Both the position numbers and the translations under genes were made by a program. A stretch of 64,000 bases of DNA from CAZTHM01 sp041946825. Lineage in GTDB: Bacteria > Acidobacteriota > Terriglobia > UBA7540. The stretch is taken from the NCBI GenBank assembly GCA_041946825.1, contig JBHGBD010000004.1, positions 134,633 through 198,632 of the forward strand, in the 5' to 3' direction. The stretch's first letter is position 1, and every line of letters starts with the position of its first letter. The notes under the pieces are model-generated. The model saw only the letters and a list, made by a program, of their open reading frames with translations, did no database searches and was not told the DNA's origin. Shown here in pieces: positions 17,486 to 25,839 of the stretch.

Positions 17486-18781
17486 ATGAACCGAGTCCTG
17501 ATCCTTCACTACCACGAGATCTGGCTGAAGGGCGGCAACAAGCACTATTTCTTGAGCCGGCTCATCGCCGCGGTGAAGCACGCTCTGGCGGATTTGCCGA
17601 TGCAAGCGCCGCAATTCGTCTCCGAGCGATTGATCATCACGCCGCGCGACCAGGCTGCGCTCCCGCAAGCCCTCGAGCGACTGCGACACGTTTTCGGGCT
17701 GGCTTATGTGGCGCCGGCGCGCGAGGCTCCGAGCGGCCTCGAACATCTCGCGCCCGTCGCCTGCGAGATGATGGCGGAGAGGAATCCACGCAACTTCGCC
17801 GTACGCGCCAAAATCGCCGACCAGGATTTCGGGATGAACTCAATGGAACTGGAGCGCGCGCTGGGCCGTGCCGTCCTTGACCACTTGCGCGCCCGTGGGA
17901 GCGACGTAAGGGTGAAGCTGAACGATCCCGAAGTGACTTGCTCAGTGGAAGTGATTCCCGGAAAAGCTCTCGTCTACGTCGAGCGGGTGGAAGGCGCGGG
18001 CGGGCTGCCCGCCGTGACAAGCGGACGGCTGGTGGCGTTGCTTTCGGGAGGATTCGATTCCGGTGTGGCGGCGTACAAGATGATGCGTCGCGGCGCGCAC
18101 CTCACCTTCGTTCACTTCTATGGCCCGCCATCGCCCGCGCGCGGCTCGTCGAGACCGATCGCGGAAGAGATCGTGCGCGTCCTGACCCCGTTTCAATTCA
18201 CTTCGAGGCTCTATCTGGTTCCGTTCGATTCTGTCCAGCGTCAAATCGTCGCGGCGACGGAGGAACGCTACCGCGTGCTTCTTTACCGGCGTATGATGGC
18301 GCGCATCGCGCGCGAAGTCGCGCGGGCTGAGCGTGCCCTGGGCCTCGTGACCGGCGACAGTGTCTCTCAGGTCGCGTCGCAGACGCTGCATAATCTGGCG
18401 GCGCTCGACCGCGGTCTCGATGTCCCGATTTATCGCCCGCTTGCGGGCGACGACAAATCCGAGATCCTGAAGCTGGCGCGACAGATCGGCACCTACAAGA
18501 TTTCGTGCGAACCGTTCGAGGACTGCTGTCCGCGCTTCATGCCCCGCTCGCCCGCCATCTTCTCGCGCGCCGAACAACTCGCGCAGGCCGAGTCGGGACT
18601 CGACATCGACGCGCTGGTCCTGATGGGGCTCCAAGGCGCGACTGCGCGCGATTTCAAATTCGAGCGCGGACAGATTTCGGTCGTCGACGCGGCGCCGCGG
18701 CGATTGGAGAAGCTGATCGAACGGCGGAAATCATCTCCGGCGCCCGCTGAGCCCGTGACTCCGCCTCGTCGCCTTTCTTGA
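17486..18781 (+). CDS. thiI: tRNA 4-thiouridine synthase ThiI (short form)
   Basis: A 431-residue ThiI, which adenylates U8 of tRNA and inserts sulfur to give 4-thiouridine; in some bacteria it also feeds thiamine thiazole synthesis. Domains: N-terminal ferredoxin-like domain and THUMP (to about residue 170), then a PP-loop ATP-pyrophosphatase with SGGFDSG at 187-193. The C-terminal rhodanese domain of the E. coli enzyme, with its persulfide Cys, is absent. This is normal for the short form, in which sulfur comes from a separate desulfurase. The conserved CEPFEDCCPRFMP is retained. Its stop codon overlaps the -35 box of the downstream VWA gene. Confidence 0.93.
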   Translation: MNRVLILHYHEIWLKGGNKHYFLSRLIAAVKHALADLPMQAPQFVSERLIITPRDQAALPQALERLRHVFGLAYVAPAREAPSGLEHLAPVACEMMAERNPRNFAVRAKIADQDFGMNSMELERALGRAVLDHLRARGSDVRVKLNDPEVTCSVEVIPGKALVYVERVEGAGGLPAVTSGRLVALLSGGFDSGVAAYKMMRRGAHLTFVHFYGPPSPARGSSRPIAEEIVRVLTPFQFTSRLYLVPFDSVQRQIVAATEERYRVLLYRRMMARIAREVARAERALGLVTGDSVSQVASQTLHNLAALDRGLDVPIYRPLAGDDKSEILKLARQIGTYKISCEPFEDCCPRFMPRSPAIFSRAEQLAQAESGLDIDALVLMGLQGATARDFKFERGQISVVDAAPRRLEKLIERRKSSPAPAEPVTPPRRLS

Positions 18782-18806
18782 CGACTTTTCCCGCAGTCTC
18801 TATACT
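18778..18806 (+). promoter_or_regulatory. Promoter of the VWA-domain gene
   Basis: TTGACG (18778-18783, overlapping the thiI stop codon) and TATACT (18801-18806) are exactly 17 bases apart, 24 bases before the ATG at 18831. Confidence 0.65.
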
Positions 18807-18830
18807 CTTTTCAGAAAGTGAGATGCGAAG

Positions 18831-19784
18831 ATGAAGCGGACCCTGGCCGCATTCATGGTGAGTGGCGCGCTGGCCGGTGCGCTAGTGGCGCAAAATCCTG
18901 AGCCCGCCCAAAATCCTCCGGGTGGTTCATCGCAAGTCTCGACGGAGAGCAAACCCATCCGTGTGCGCGTGGACCTTGTCAACGTTCTGTTCACCGTCAC
19001 CGACAAGAAGAACCGTCTGGTACTCGACCTCCTCAAGGACGACGTGAAGGTTTTCGAGGATAATAAGCCGCAGACCATTCGTTATTTCAGCCGTGAGTCC
19101 GATTTGCCGCTGCGCATCGCGATTCTGATCGACACCAGCAACAGCATCCGTGACCGGCTGCGCTTCGAGCAGGAAGCGGCAATCGACTTTCTGACGACCA
19201 CGTTGCGCCCCAACAAGGATTTGGGGTTCGTGGTGGCCTTCGACGTGGAACCGCAGCTCCTGCAGGATTACACCGACAACGTGGAGAATCTCTCGCGGGC
19301 GATCCGCAGCCTGCAGGCGGGCGGCGGCACGGGGCTGTATGACGCCATCTTCTTTTCGGCGAAAGAAAAGATGCTCTTCTTCCCGCCCCCAGAACCCTAC
19401 CTTCGTCGCGTAATGATCATCATCAGCGACGGCCGCGACAATCAAAGCGTCCACACCCGCGAAGAAGCGCTCGCCATGGCCCAGCGCGGCGAAGTGACCA
19501 TCTTCACCATCAGCACGAACCGATCCGGCCTCGCCCAGCAGGGCGACAAGGTTTTGAAATACCTGGCGGAGGAAACGGGAGGGCGGGCCTTCTTTCCATT
19601 TTCCGCGAGCGACCTGGCCACTGACTTCCAGGAGATTTCGCGCGAGCTGCGGAGCCAATACAGCCTGGCGTACGTTTCCAGCAACACCGCCCACGACGGA
19701 ACGTTCCGCGCCATCACCGTCCAGACCAAGAACAAAGGCGTGCGCGTGCGTTCCAAGAGCGGCTACTTCGCGCCCTCCCAATAG
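18831..19784 (+). CDS. Secreted VWFA-related acidobacterial-domain protein
   Basis: A 317-residue exported protein. Residues 1-20 are a signal peptide ending ALVAQ. The segment VNVLFTVTDKKNRLVLDLLKDDVKVFEDNKPQTIRYFSRE is the family's N-terminal motif, followed by a von Willebrand A domain with the metal-ion-dependent adhesion motif DTSNS at 101-105. It ends with the family tail VRSKSGYFAPSQ. The family (TIGR03436 by my recollection) is greatly expanded in Acidobacteria. Function is not established; VWA domains usually bind proteins through a divalent metal. It converges on a second family member, 85 bases between ends. Confidence 0.9.
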   Translation: MKRTLAAFMVSGALAGALVAQNPEPAQNPPGGSSQVSTESKPIRVRVDLVNVLFTVTDKKNRLVLDLLKDDVKVFEDNKPQTIRYFSRESDLPLRIAILIDTSNSIRDRLRFEQEAAIDFLTTTLRPNKDLGFVVAFDVEPQLLQDYTDNVENLSRAIRSLQAGGGTGLYDAIFFSAKEKMLFFPPPEPYLRRVMIIISDGRDNQSVHTREEALAMAQRGEVTIFTISTNRSGLAQQGDKVLKYLAEETGGRAFFPFSASDLATDFQEISRELRSQYSLAYVSSNTAHDGTFRAITVQTKNKGVRVRSKSGYFAPSQ

Positions 19785-19869
19785 GTTTCGATTGACAGGG
19801 AAGCGTTTCAGGTAGAGCGGTGCCGCGCGTGAGACTGTTCTTCCCGCCCTCTGTTGCTCGTAACGTTCC

Positions 19870-20859
19870 CTATTCCGCGGGGGCGTAGTAGCCGCGACGC
19901 GCTTGCACTTTGTAATCGTGATCTCGCACTTTGACCTTGATCTTGCGGAAGGATCCGTCGTGTTTCGTATTCTTGGGTGAGTAGCCGAGCTGGTATTGCG
20001 TGCGCAGCTCATCGGCAATGTCCTGGAAGGCTTGTGCCGTATTCTTCACATTGCCGACTTCGATGACCCGCCCGCCGGTCTCATCGGCATATTTCTTGAG
20101 GATCGATTCGCCGCTGAACCCCAATCCTTGGCCGTAATAGAACGACCGGTCAAGGATGGCAATGGAATAGATGATGACATCGGACTTTTGCGCGGCTTCT
20201 GCGGCATCGGAGAGTTTGACTCTGCTGCCTGTGTCTTCGCCGTCGCTGAGTATGATAAGCACTTTGCGCCCTACCTCATTCTTGAGCAGCTCCCGGGCGG
20301 AGAGATAAACCGCGTCGTGCAAGTTCGTGCCGCCACCGCTTCCGCCAGTCGGGAAAGGCCCCGGCATGACCCCTCGCCCGCCCCCGTTAATCACCAACTC
20401 ATCAATGGCCCGCGCCAGAAGCCGATGGTCGGCCGTGAAGTCCTGAAGGAGTTCGACCTCAAGATCGAAGTGAATTACAAACGCCAGGTCCTTCGGACGG
20501 AGCACTTGGCGGATGAAAGTCTTCGCTTCCTCTTGCTCTACACCCAACACGCGCCCCTGGCTGACGCTCGTGTCCACCAGGAGTCCGAGCGTCAGCGGCG
20601 TGTCGGTCTCGCGGGAGAAGTAGCGGATCTCTTGAGGAACATCGTCTTCAGTCAGTTCAAAATCCTCGCGGGCGAGGTTCGTTATTGGACGCTTCTTGTC
20701 CTTTACCACGGCATAGACATTCACAACGTTGGTGGAAACCCTCAGAGTCTGCTCGGCGGTTGCGGGCGGAGTCTCCTGGCTCACAACGCAAGGGGAAAAC
20801 CCCAGCAACCAGACCACGCTCAGCACGCACCAGCACGTAATCGCTGATTGAATTCGCAT
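19870..20859 (-). CDS. Secreted VWFA-related acidobacterial-domain protein (second copy)
   Basis: The frame extends 71 codons upstream of 20859, but that part lacks protein-like character; the ATG at 20859 begins a signal peptide (MRIQSAITCWCVLSVVWLLG). TTG codons 2 and 5 codons upstream sit nearer a GGAAGGAG ribosome site and are alternatives. The product is about 329 residues. It has the same order as the converging gene: VNVYAVVKDKKRPITNLAREDFELTEDD, metal motif DTSVS, IILSDGEDTGS, and tail VQARRGYYAPAE. A glycine-rich insert (INGGGRGVMPGPFPTGGSGGG) sits inside the VWA domain. Function unknown. Confidence 0.88.
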   Translation of the reverse strand: MRIQSAITCWCVLSVVWLLGFSPCVVSQETPPATAEQTLRVSTNVVNVYAVVKDKKRPITNLAREDFELTEDDVPQEIRYFSRETDTPLTLGLLVDTSVSQGRVLGVEQEEAKTFIRQVLRPKDLAFVIHFDLEVELLQDFTADHRLLARAIDELVINGGGRGVMPGPFPTGGSGGGTNLHDAVYLSARELLKNEVGRKVLIILSDGEDTGSRVKLSDAAEAAQKSDVIIYSIAILDRSFYYGQGLGFSGESILKKYADETGGRVIEVGNVKNTAQAFQDIADELRTQYQLGYSPKNTKHDGSFRKIKVKVRDHDYKVQARRGYYAPAE

Positions 20860-21083
20860 GAACAAATTCGTCAAACGCTCCTTCCGCTTTCCCTGAATCG
20901 CTCCCTGGGTTAGATGCAGGGCGCCGGCATCGAGAGGGCCAACCGGATGGCGGGATGATCGGCGCGCTGAACCCGGGAGTATACGAGGCGGAGTCGTCGC
21001 GAGGTGGCCAGATGAACGACCTCGCGCGGTTCGCGGTTCAATTCGCGGATGTTGTTTTTTTGCGCCGCACAATCACTTTCCTC

Positions 21084-21112
21084 TTGACAAGATTGCGCGC
21101 AATCACTATACA
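21084..21112 (+). promoter_or_regulatory. Strong promoter with palindromic operator in its spacer
   Basis: Perfect -35 TTGACA at 21084-21089 and -10 TATACA at 21107-21112, spaced by exactly 17 bases. Fourteen of the 17 spacer bases (21091-21104) form the perfect palindrome GATTGCGCGCAATC, a likely site for a dimeric regulator that would block RNA polymerase. The segment CAATCACT at the right edge of the palindrome is also present just upstream of the -35 box (about 21070-21077). Confidence 0.75.
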
Positions 21113-21178
21113 TGAATCTGAATACGCGCTCCGCCAGCTTTGCTGGCGCGAATATCAGAGATTCGAGAGGAGAATAAA

Positions 21179-21214
21179 ATGGCAGCGAAGAAGAAAGCCA
21201 AGAAGAAGAGATAA
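21179..21214 (+). CDS. 11-residue lysine-rich mini-protein MAAKKKAKKKR
   Basis: The ORF is only eleven sense codons, but the signals around it are those of a real translated gene: GAGAGGAG placed 6-8 bases before the ATG, an upstream promoter, a leader hairpin (CGCCAGC-TTT-GCTGGCG, 21132-21148) and a terminator 26 bases after the TAA. Seven of eleven residues are Lys or Arg, so the peptide would bind nucleic acid or membranes nonspecifically. It cannot be a leader for a downstream gene because the next gene (rmuC) is on the opposite strand. Alternatively the transcript (about 155 nt) works as a small RNA and the ORF is incidental. I do not recognise the peptide. Confidence 0.6.
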   Translation: MAAKKKAKKKR

Positions 21215-21240
21215 GCTTCTTCAAAGAAGTTTGGAACGAT

Positions 21241-21274
21241 CGGGGATGCAGCGATGCATCCCCGAAGTTTTTTT
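21241..21274 (+). terminator. Intrinsic terminator of the mini-ORF transcript
   Basis: A perfect 10-bp stem CGGGGATGCA / TGCATCCCCG with loop GCGA (21241-21264), followed by AAG and seven T residues (21268-21274). This is the clearest terminator in the window. Confidence 0.9.
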
Positions 21275-21339
21275 GGCCGGCTTCGATCTCGAACCCCCTT
21301 TTCGGCCAACCCGCTTCAATGACCCCTTGAAATGCGTTT

Positions 21340-22731
21340 TCAGCCGCTTGAATCGCGGTCAGGGGCGGCCAGCGCGCGCGGCGTCTCATCGATCGGTTCG
21401 AGCCCCACAATCTCATTGCCGGTCGCGGCGCCGAGTTCCTTGAACTTTCGCGCCGACGGAAGCACGCGTGACTCCAGCGATCCGACCGCCTTGTTGTAGT
21501 TCTCGATCGAGCGGTGCAGGGCGTTCCCGACGGCTTCGAAGTGCTCGAGAAACGTCCGCACGCGGTCGTAGAGCTGCTTGCCAAGTTCGCTGACGGCCTG
21601 CGCGTTCTTTTCCATCTGTTCCTGCCGCCAGCCGTACGCCACGGCGCGCAGCAGGGCGATGAGCGTCGTGGGGGTGGCGAGGATCACCCTCTTCTCCATC
21701 CCGTCTTCGATGAGCGAGCGATCCTGCTCGAGCGCCGCCGCGAAGAATGATTCGCCGGGCAGGAATAGCACCACCATTTCCGGCGCCGGATCGAACTGCT
21801 CCCAATAGCTCCGCACCGCAAGCTGGTTCATGTGATTGCGGACGCGTTGTGCGTGCTTCTGCAGGTGTTCCCCCCGCTCCTTCTCATTCGACGCCGAGGC
21901 CGCATCCAAGAACGACTGCAACGGGACTTTGGCATCCACGGCGATCCGTCGCCCGCCGGGAAGATTGACGATCATGTCAGGGCGCTGACGCCCGCCCTCA
22001 CCCCCCAGCGTCTCCTGCTCCGTGAAATCGCAGTGCTCCGACATGCCGGCGAGTTCCGCGACGCGCCGCAGCGTCAGCTCTCCCCAGCGCCCGCGCACCT
22101 GTGGCCCGCCCTTGAGGGCGCTGGCCAGGCTGCCGGTTTGCTGCTGCAACTTCTCCGCCTCGTTCGCAAGAATTTTCAGGTGCTGTTCAAGCCCGCCATA
22201 GGCGCTTTGCCGCGCACGCTCCATTTCCTGAATCTGCTTCTCGTACCGGCCCAACGCCTCGCGGAGAGGATTGACCAATCCCTCGATCGCTTGGTGGCGC
22301 GTTTCGAGATCGCCCTGGGCCTGCGCCTGGATCGTCTCGAAAGTGCTTCTGGCGAGCGCGACGAACGCCTGGTTATTGCTCTTCAGCGCTTCGGCGGCCA
22401 GCGCGTTGAAGGTATCGGCGAGTTTCTGCTTAGCCTCGTCGAGCAGCTTCTTCTGCTCGGCCAGGTTGGCTTGCGCCTCCTGAAGACGGGCTTCGGCGCC
22501 GGCGCGCTGCTCGCCTTCGGCGCGGAGCCGCGACTGCACCTCTTCGAGGTTGCGGCGTAAGTTCTCGAGCTGTGCTCGGAGTTCGCTGGCGGTGCTTTCC
22601 GCCGCGCGCGTTCTTCCCTCGGCCTCGACTTGCAGGCGTGAGAGCTCCGCGACGGATCGCGACTTCGCCCAGAACCACGCCACCACGCCGCCCAGCGCCA
22701 GGCCCACTGCGAGCAGAAGCCACTCACTCAT
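21340..22731 (-). CDS. rmuC: RmuC-family DNA recombination protein
   Basis: A 463-residue RmuC homologue. Residues 4-22 form an N-terminal membrane anchor, followed by a long coiled coil (about 28-180) rich in Glu, Gln, Ala and Arg, then the conserved nuclease-like domain with GRWGELTLRRVAELAGM and RPDMIVNLPGGRRIAVDAKVPL. In E. coli RmuC limits inversions at short repeats; its biochemistry is poorly known and a PD-(D/E)XK-type nuclease fold has been suggested. It lies 48 bases downstream of a UvrD-type helicase-nuclease on the same strand, so the two are probably expressed together as a DNA-processing unit. Confidence 0.92.
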   Translation of the reverse strand: MSEWLLLAVGLALGGVVAWFWAKSRSVAELSRLQVEAEGRTRAAESTASELRAQLENLRRNLEEVQSRLRAEGEQRAGAEARLQEAQANLAEQKKLLDEAKQKLADTFNALAAEALKSNNQAFVALARSTFETIQAQAQGDLETRHQAIEGLVNPLREALGRYEKQIQEMERARQSAYGGLEQHLKILANEAEKLQQQTGSLASALKGGPQVRGRWGELTLRRVAELAGMSEHCDFTEQETLGGEGGRQRPDMIVNLPGGRRIAVDAKVPLQSFLDAASASNEKERGEHLQKHAQRVRNHMNQLAVRSYWEQFDPAPEMVVLFLPGESFFAAALEQDRSLIEDGMEKRVILATPTTLIALLRAVAYGWRQEQMEKNAQAVSELGKQLYDRVRTFLEHFEAVGNALHRSIENYNKAVGSLESRVLPSARKFKELGAATGNEIVGLEPIDETPRALAAPDRDSSG

Positions 22732-22779
22732 CGCCGGCCTCCTTGCCAGGGCGCGACTCTCGACCGCGCCAATTTCTCT

Positions 22780-25725
22780 TCAGTAGCTTTCCTCATGTGC
22801 GGGACAGACAGGAACAAAATCACACCATCGGCAAACATATCCCGGCGTAGGGGGGAATAGCAAACTGCGAATCTGCTCCGCCACCTCGCGGATGGTGGCC
22901 AACGCCTCGTCGAGGTCCTTGTCCGTCCGCACAGTCGAAACCGGCTGGTTGTTCGTCAGGTTGTAGAACGTGAGTCGGGCGGGCTTCAGGCGCAGTTGCT
23001 CGCGCGCCGCCAGGGCATAGATGGAGAGTTGCAGGCTCTTGTCGGCGTCTTTCTGCGAACGCGGTCGTCCCGTCTTGTAGTCAACCAACTCTTCCGCTTG
23101 GCCGCCTTGCCCATCAACGGGGTTGATCTGGTCGATTCGCCCCTCCAGTTCGACTTCGCCCACGGTAAAGCGGAAGAAGATTTCCGTGTGGACCTGCTCC
23201 CCCGCGACGGGAATCGGGTTTTGCCGGGCAACGAACGCGCGAAGTTGCTCAAGCCCCGCCTTCTTGTACGACTGCTCCTGATATACGTCCTCGAAGCCTG
23301 CGTCGCGCCAAGCGCGGAGATAGAATTCCTCGATCGCTTCGAAAGTTGGCAACGACTTCCGACGCAGTTCGAAATAGTGCCGCACCGACTGGTGCATGAT
23401 GTTGCCGAACGTCAGCGCCGGTTGCGGCCCGGTGGCAATCTTCAGCACATGGCCGAACTTGAATTTGAGCGGGCAGCTCAGATAATCCTCGATCGCGGTT
23501 GCGCTCAATTGAAGTCTGCCGTCCGGCGCGATCGGTGGAGACTTGCCCGCCCAGCCTGCCACGTCGGGATGGACCGAGGGCGCCTCAGCCGCGGTGTCAC
23601 TGAACAATCCCGGCTGCACCTCGCGCATCTGCGGTTCACTGCGCGCGACCCGCGGCGGCACGGGCGGCAAAACCACCTCCGACGGCGCCTGTGGGACCTG
23701 GACGCGCTCGATATCGCGCGCCGTCACTGCGGGATTGGAGAGTAGATCGCCCACGAAGGCCGACGGCTTTTTCCCCGGCTTCACAACACTCGAAACGTAC
23801 AGCCTCTCTTCCGCCCGCGTCATTGCCACAAAGAACAATCGCCGCTCTTCCTGCAGGTGAATGTCCGGCGGTGGCTCCGGCCCCTTGCGCAGCTCGTCGG
23901 GGAATTCAATTACGGGTTTTTGCTCGCTGTGGGGAAAGCGCCGCGGCGCCACGCTGAGAATGAAGACGAAAGGAAACTCCAGCCCCTTCGCCGCGTGCGC
24001 GGTCATCATTTGCACGGCGTTGGCAGGACTCTCGGGCTCGGGAAATTCGACTTTCCCGCCCGCGTCCCGGAAGTACTGGAAATACTCCATGAACTCGTTC
24101 AGCTTGCGCGTCTCGCTCTTGGCCTCCCAGCCTTCCAGAAATTTGCGAAAGGCGCTCGCATAAACGCCGTCCGAATCGCCGGGAACGAAAGTCAGCCCGA
24201 GTTGTTCAATCATCCGGTCATAAAGATCCGTAACCGGCAGGCGCGCCGCCGCATTCCGGAGATCCGCGAGAAGCGACTTCAACTCCCCCCAGCCGGTCGT
24301 GGCCAGCGCGCTCCACGTCGGAGCCTTCTCCCACGTTTCCAGCGCGTCGTGAAGGGAGCAACGATTCTTGCTGGCATTCTTGCGCAACTCCAGCGAAAGG
24401 GATTCGGGAAATCGCCAGCGCGGCGCCAACAGCACGCGCGTCAGGCTGATATTGTTGTGCGGAGAATGAATCAGGTTCAAATACGCAAGCAGGTCACGTA
24501 GGATGACCGTCGAGAGAATCGAAAGCCCGCGAATCGCGAACGGAATATTGCGCCGGCGAAACTGGTCGACGAGCGGATCGCGATGGCTGTGGGCGCGGTA
24601 GAGCACAGCAATGTCGCCAAAGCGCCGTGATTCTTTCCGATGCAGACGTTCGATCTCCCCGGCAATCCACGCGGCTTCACTCACATAGTCGGGCGATTCG
24701 AGGAGAAAGATTCGGTCGCCTTCACCGTGCTCCGTGCGGAGCGGTTTCTTCTTCTCCTCGTGGGTGTTCTTGGCGATGACCACGTCGGCGGCGCTAAGAA
24801 TGCGCCGCGTGGAGCGGTAGTTTCTGTGGAGATTCACGACCTTCGCGCCCTCGAAGGCTTGATGAAACATCTGGAAGGCCCCGTGCGCCGCGCCGCGAAA
24901 ACGGTAGATCGCCTGGTCGTCGTCGCCGACGGCGGTGATGTTGTACGGCGCCGCCACAAGGCGGCGCAGGAGCTCAACCTGGGCGAAGTTCGTATCCTGG
25001 AATTCGTCGACCAGGACGTAGCGGAAGCGGGCGTGATAGTACGGGAGGACCTCGGGCTCACGGTCGAAGAGCCGCACGGTTTCACTGATCAAACTCCCCA
25101 GGCTCGAACAGCCCGCCTCTTCAATTAGCCTGCGACTGTTCCGGAACACGCGGGCCAGTTCTTTCTTCTTCACGACTTCTTCTTCCTCAAGCTTCCGCTC
25201 CGCGGCATCGAGGCGAGGCGCGCGGCCCTGGAATGCCTTTTCCACTTTTGCCACGAAGGCTTCAAAGTCGCCCGGCTCGATCAGCTCGTCCTGGCAACGT
25301 GAAAAGAAATCGTTCAGATCATGCAGGAACGCCCCCGGCTCGGCGAGCTTCTGGTAGAAGTCGAGCCCCAATTCCGTCATGCGTTGGCGGAGAAATATCC
25401 AAACATCCACCTTGTCGAGGAGGCGACGTTCGAAATGCCGCTTGCGAAGAACTTCATAGCAGAATGAATGGAAAGTGGAAATGTGCGGAAGCTCGGGCGG
25501 ACTGGCCAGGGCCTTACGCACGCGCTCCTTCATCTCCGCCGCAGCTTTGTCGGTGAACGTGACGGCGAGGATGTTCGTTGGCTGAAGTCCCGGCACATTT
25601 TCCAGCAGGTAGACGATCCGCTCGGTGATGACACGCGTCTTGCCGCTGCCCGGCCCGGCGATAATCAGTAGCGGCCCTTCACCGTGTTCGACTGCCTGCC
25701 GTTGTTCGGGATTGAGTTCAAGCAT
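22780..25725 (-). CDS. UvrD/Rep-type helicase fused to an iron-sulfur PD-(D/E)XK nuclease
   Basis: A 981-residue protein. The N-terminal two thirds is a superfamily 1A helicase: Walker A GPGSGKT (24-30), TFTDKAAAEM, the Walker B DEFQDT, GDDDQAIYRFRGA and the late MTAHAAKGLEFPFVF and VAMTRAEERLYVSS motifs. From about residue 740 comes a RecB-type PD-(D/E)XK domain: LSATAIEDYLSCPLKFKFGHVL, GRIDQIN, VDYKTGRPR, and LQLSIYAL. The Cys before PLKF and the final cluster C965, C968 and C974 form the four-Cys set that binds a 4Fe-4S cluster in AddB and Cas4 nucleases. It likely resects double-strand breaks. It is not AddA itself, because no AddB partner is adjacent; the neighbour is rmuC. Confidence 0.9.
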   Translation of the reverse strand: MLELNPEQRQAVEHGEGPLLIIAGPGSGKTRVITERIVYLLENVPGLQPTNILAVTFTDKAAAEMKERVRKALASPPELPHISTFHSFCYEVLRKRHFERRLLDKVDVWIFLRQRMTELGLDFYQKLAEPGAFLHDLNDFFSRCQDELIEPGDFEAFVAKVEKAFQGRAPRLDAAERKLEEEEVVKKKELARVFRNSRRLIEEAGCSSLGSLISETVRLFDREPEVLPYYHARFRYVLVDEFQDTNFAQVELLRRLVAAPYNITAVGDDDQAIYRFRGAAHGAFQMFHQAFEGAKVVNLHRNYRSTRRILSAADVVIAKNTHEEKKKPLRTEHGEGDRIFLLESPDYVSEAAWIAGEIERLHRKESRRFGDIAVLYRAHSHRDPLVDQFRRRNIPFAIRGLSILSTVILRDLLAYLNLIHSPHNNISLTRVLLAPRWRFPESLSLELRKNASKNRCSLHDALETWEKAPTWSALATTGWGELKSLLADLRNAAARLPVTDLYDRMIEQLGLTFVPGDSDGVYASAFRKFLEGWEAKSETRKLNEFMEYFQYFRDAGGKVEFPEPESPANAVQMMTAHAAKGLEFPFVFILSVAPRRFPHSEQKPVIEFPDELRKGPEPPPDIHLQEERRLFFVAMTRAEERLYVSSVVKPGKKPSAFVGDLLSNPAVTARDIERVQVPQAPSEVVLPPVPPRVARSEPQMREVQPGLFSDTAAEAPSVHPDVAGWAGKSPPIAPDGRLQLSATAIEDYLSCPLKFKFGHVLKIATGPQPALTFGNIMHQSVRHYFELRRKSLPTFEAIEEFYLRAWRDAGFEDVYQEQSYKKAGLEQLRAFVARQNPIPVAGEQVHTEIFFRFTVGEVELEGRIDQINPVDGQGGQAEELVDYKTGRPRSQKDADKSLQLSIYALAAREQLRLKPARLTFYNLTNNQPVSTVRTDKDLDEALATIREVAEQIRSLLFPPTPGYVCRWCDFVPVCPAHEESY

Positions 25726-25790
25726 GGACGTACTTCAACCATTATTCCGCGAACGATTTGCCCGAAACAAGGCTTTTTGCGGTGGATTGG

Positions 25791-25820
25791 TTGACTTGGC
25801 ATCATCCGCCCGCCTATAAT
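25791..25820 (+). promoter_or_regulatory. Promoter of the thiolase operon
   Basis: TTGACT (25791-25796) and a perfect TATAAT (25815-25820) with an 18-base spacer, 20 bases before the thiolase ATG. Confidence 0.7.
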
Positions 25821-25839
25821 TCGCGCGGGTCTGAAAGCC

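Noticed and set aside
22780..25725. AddAB or RecBCD break-repair system
   Set aside because: Only one helicase-nuclease polypeptide is present; no AddB or RecC/RecD partner is adjacent. The second helicase (47.1-49.4 kb) is an ordinary PcrA.
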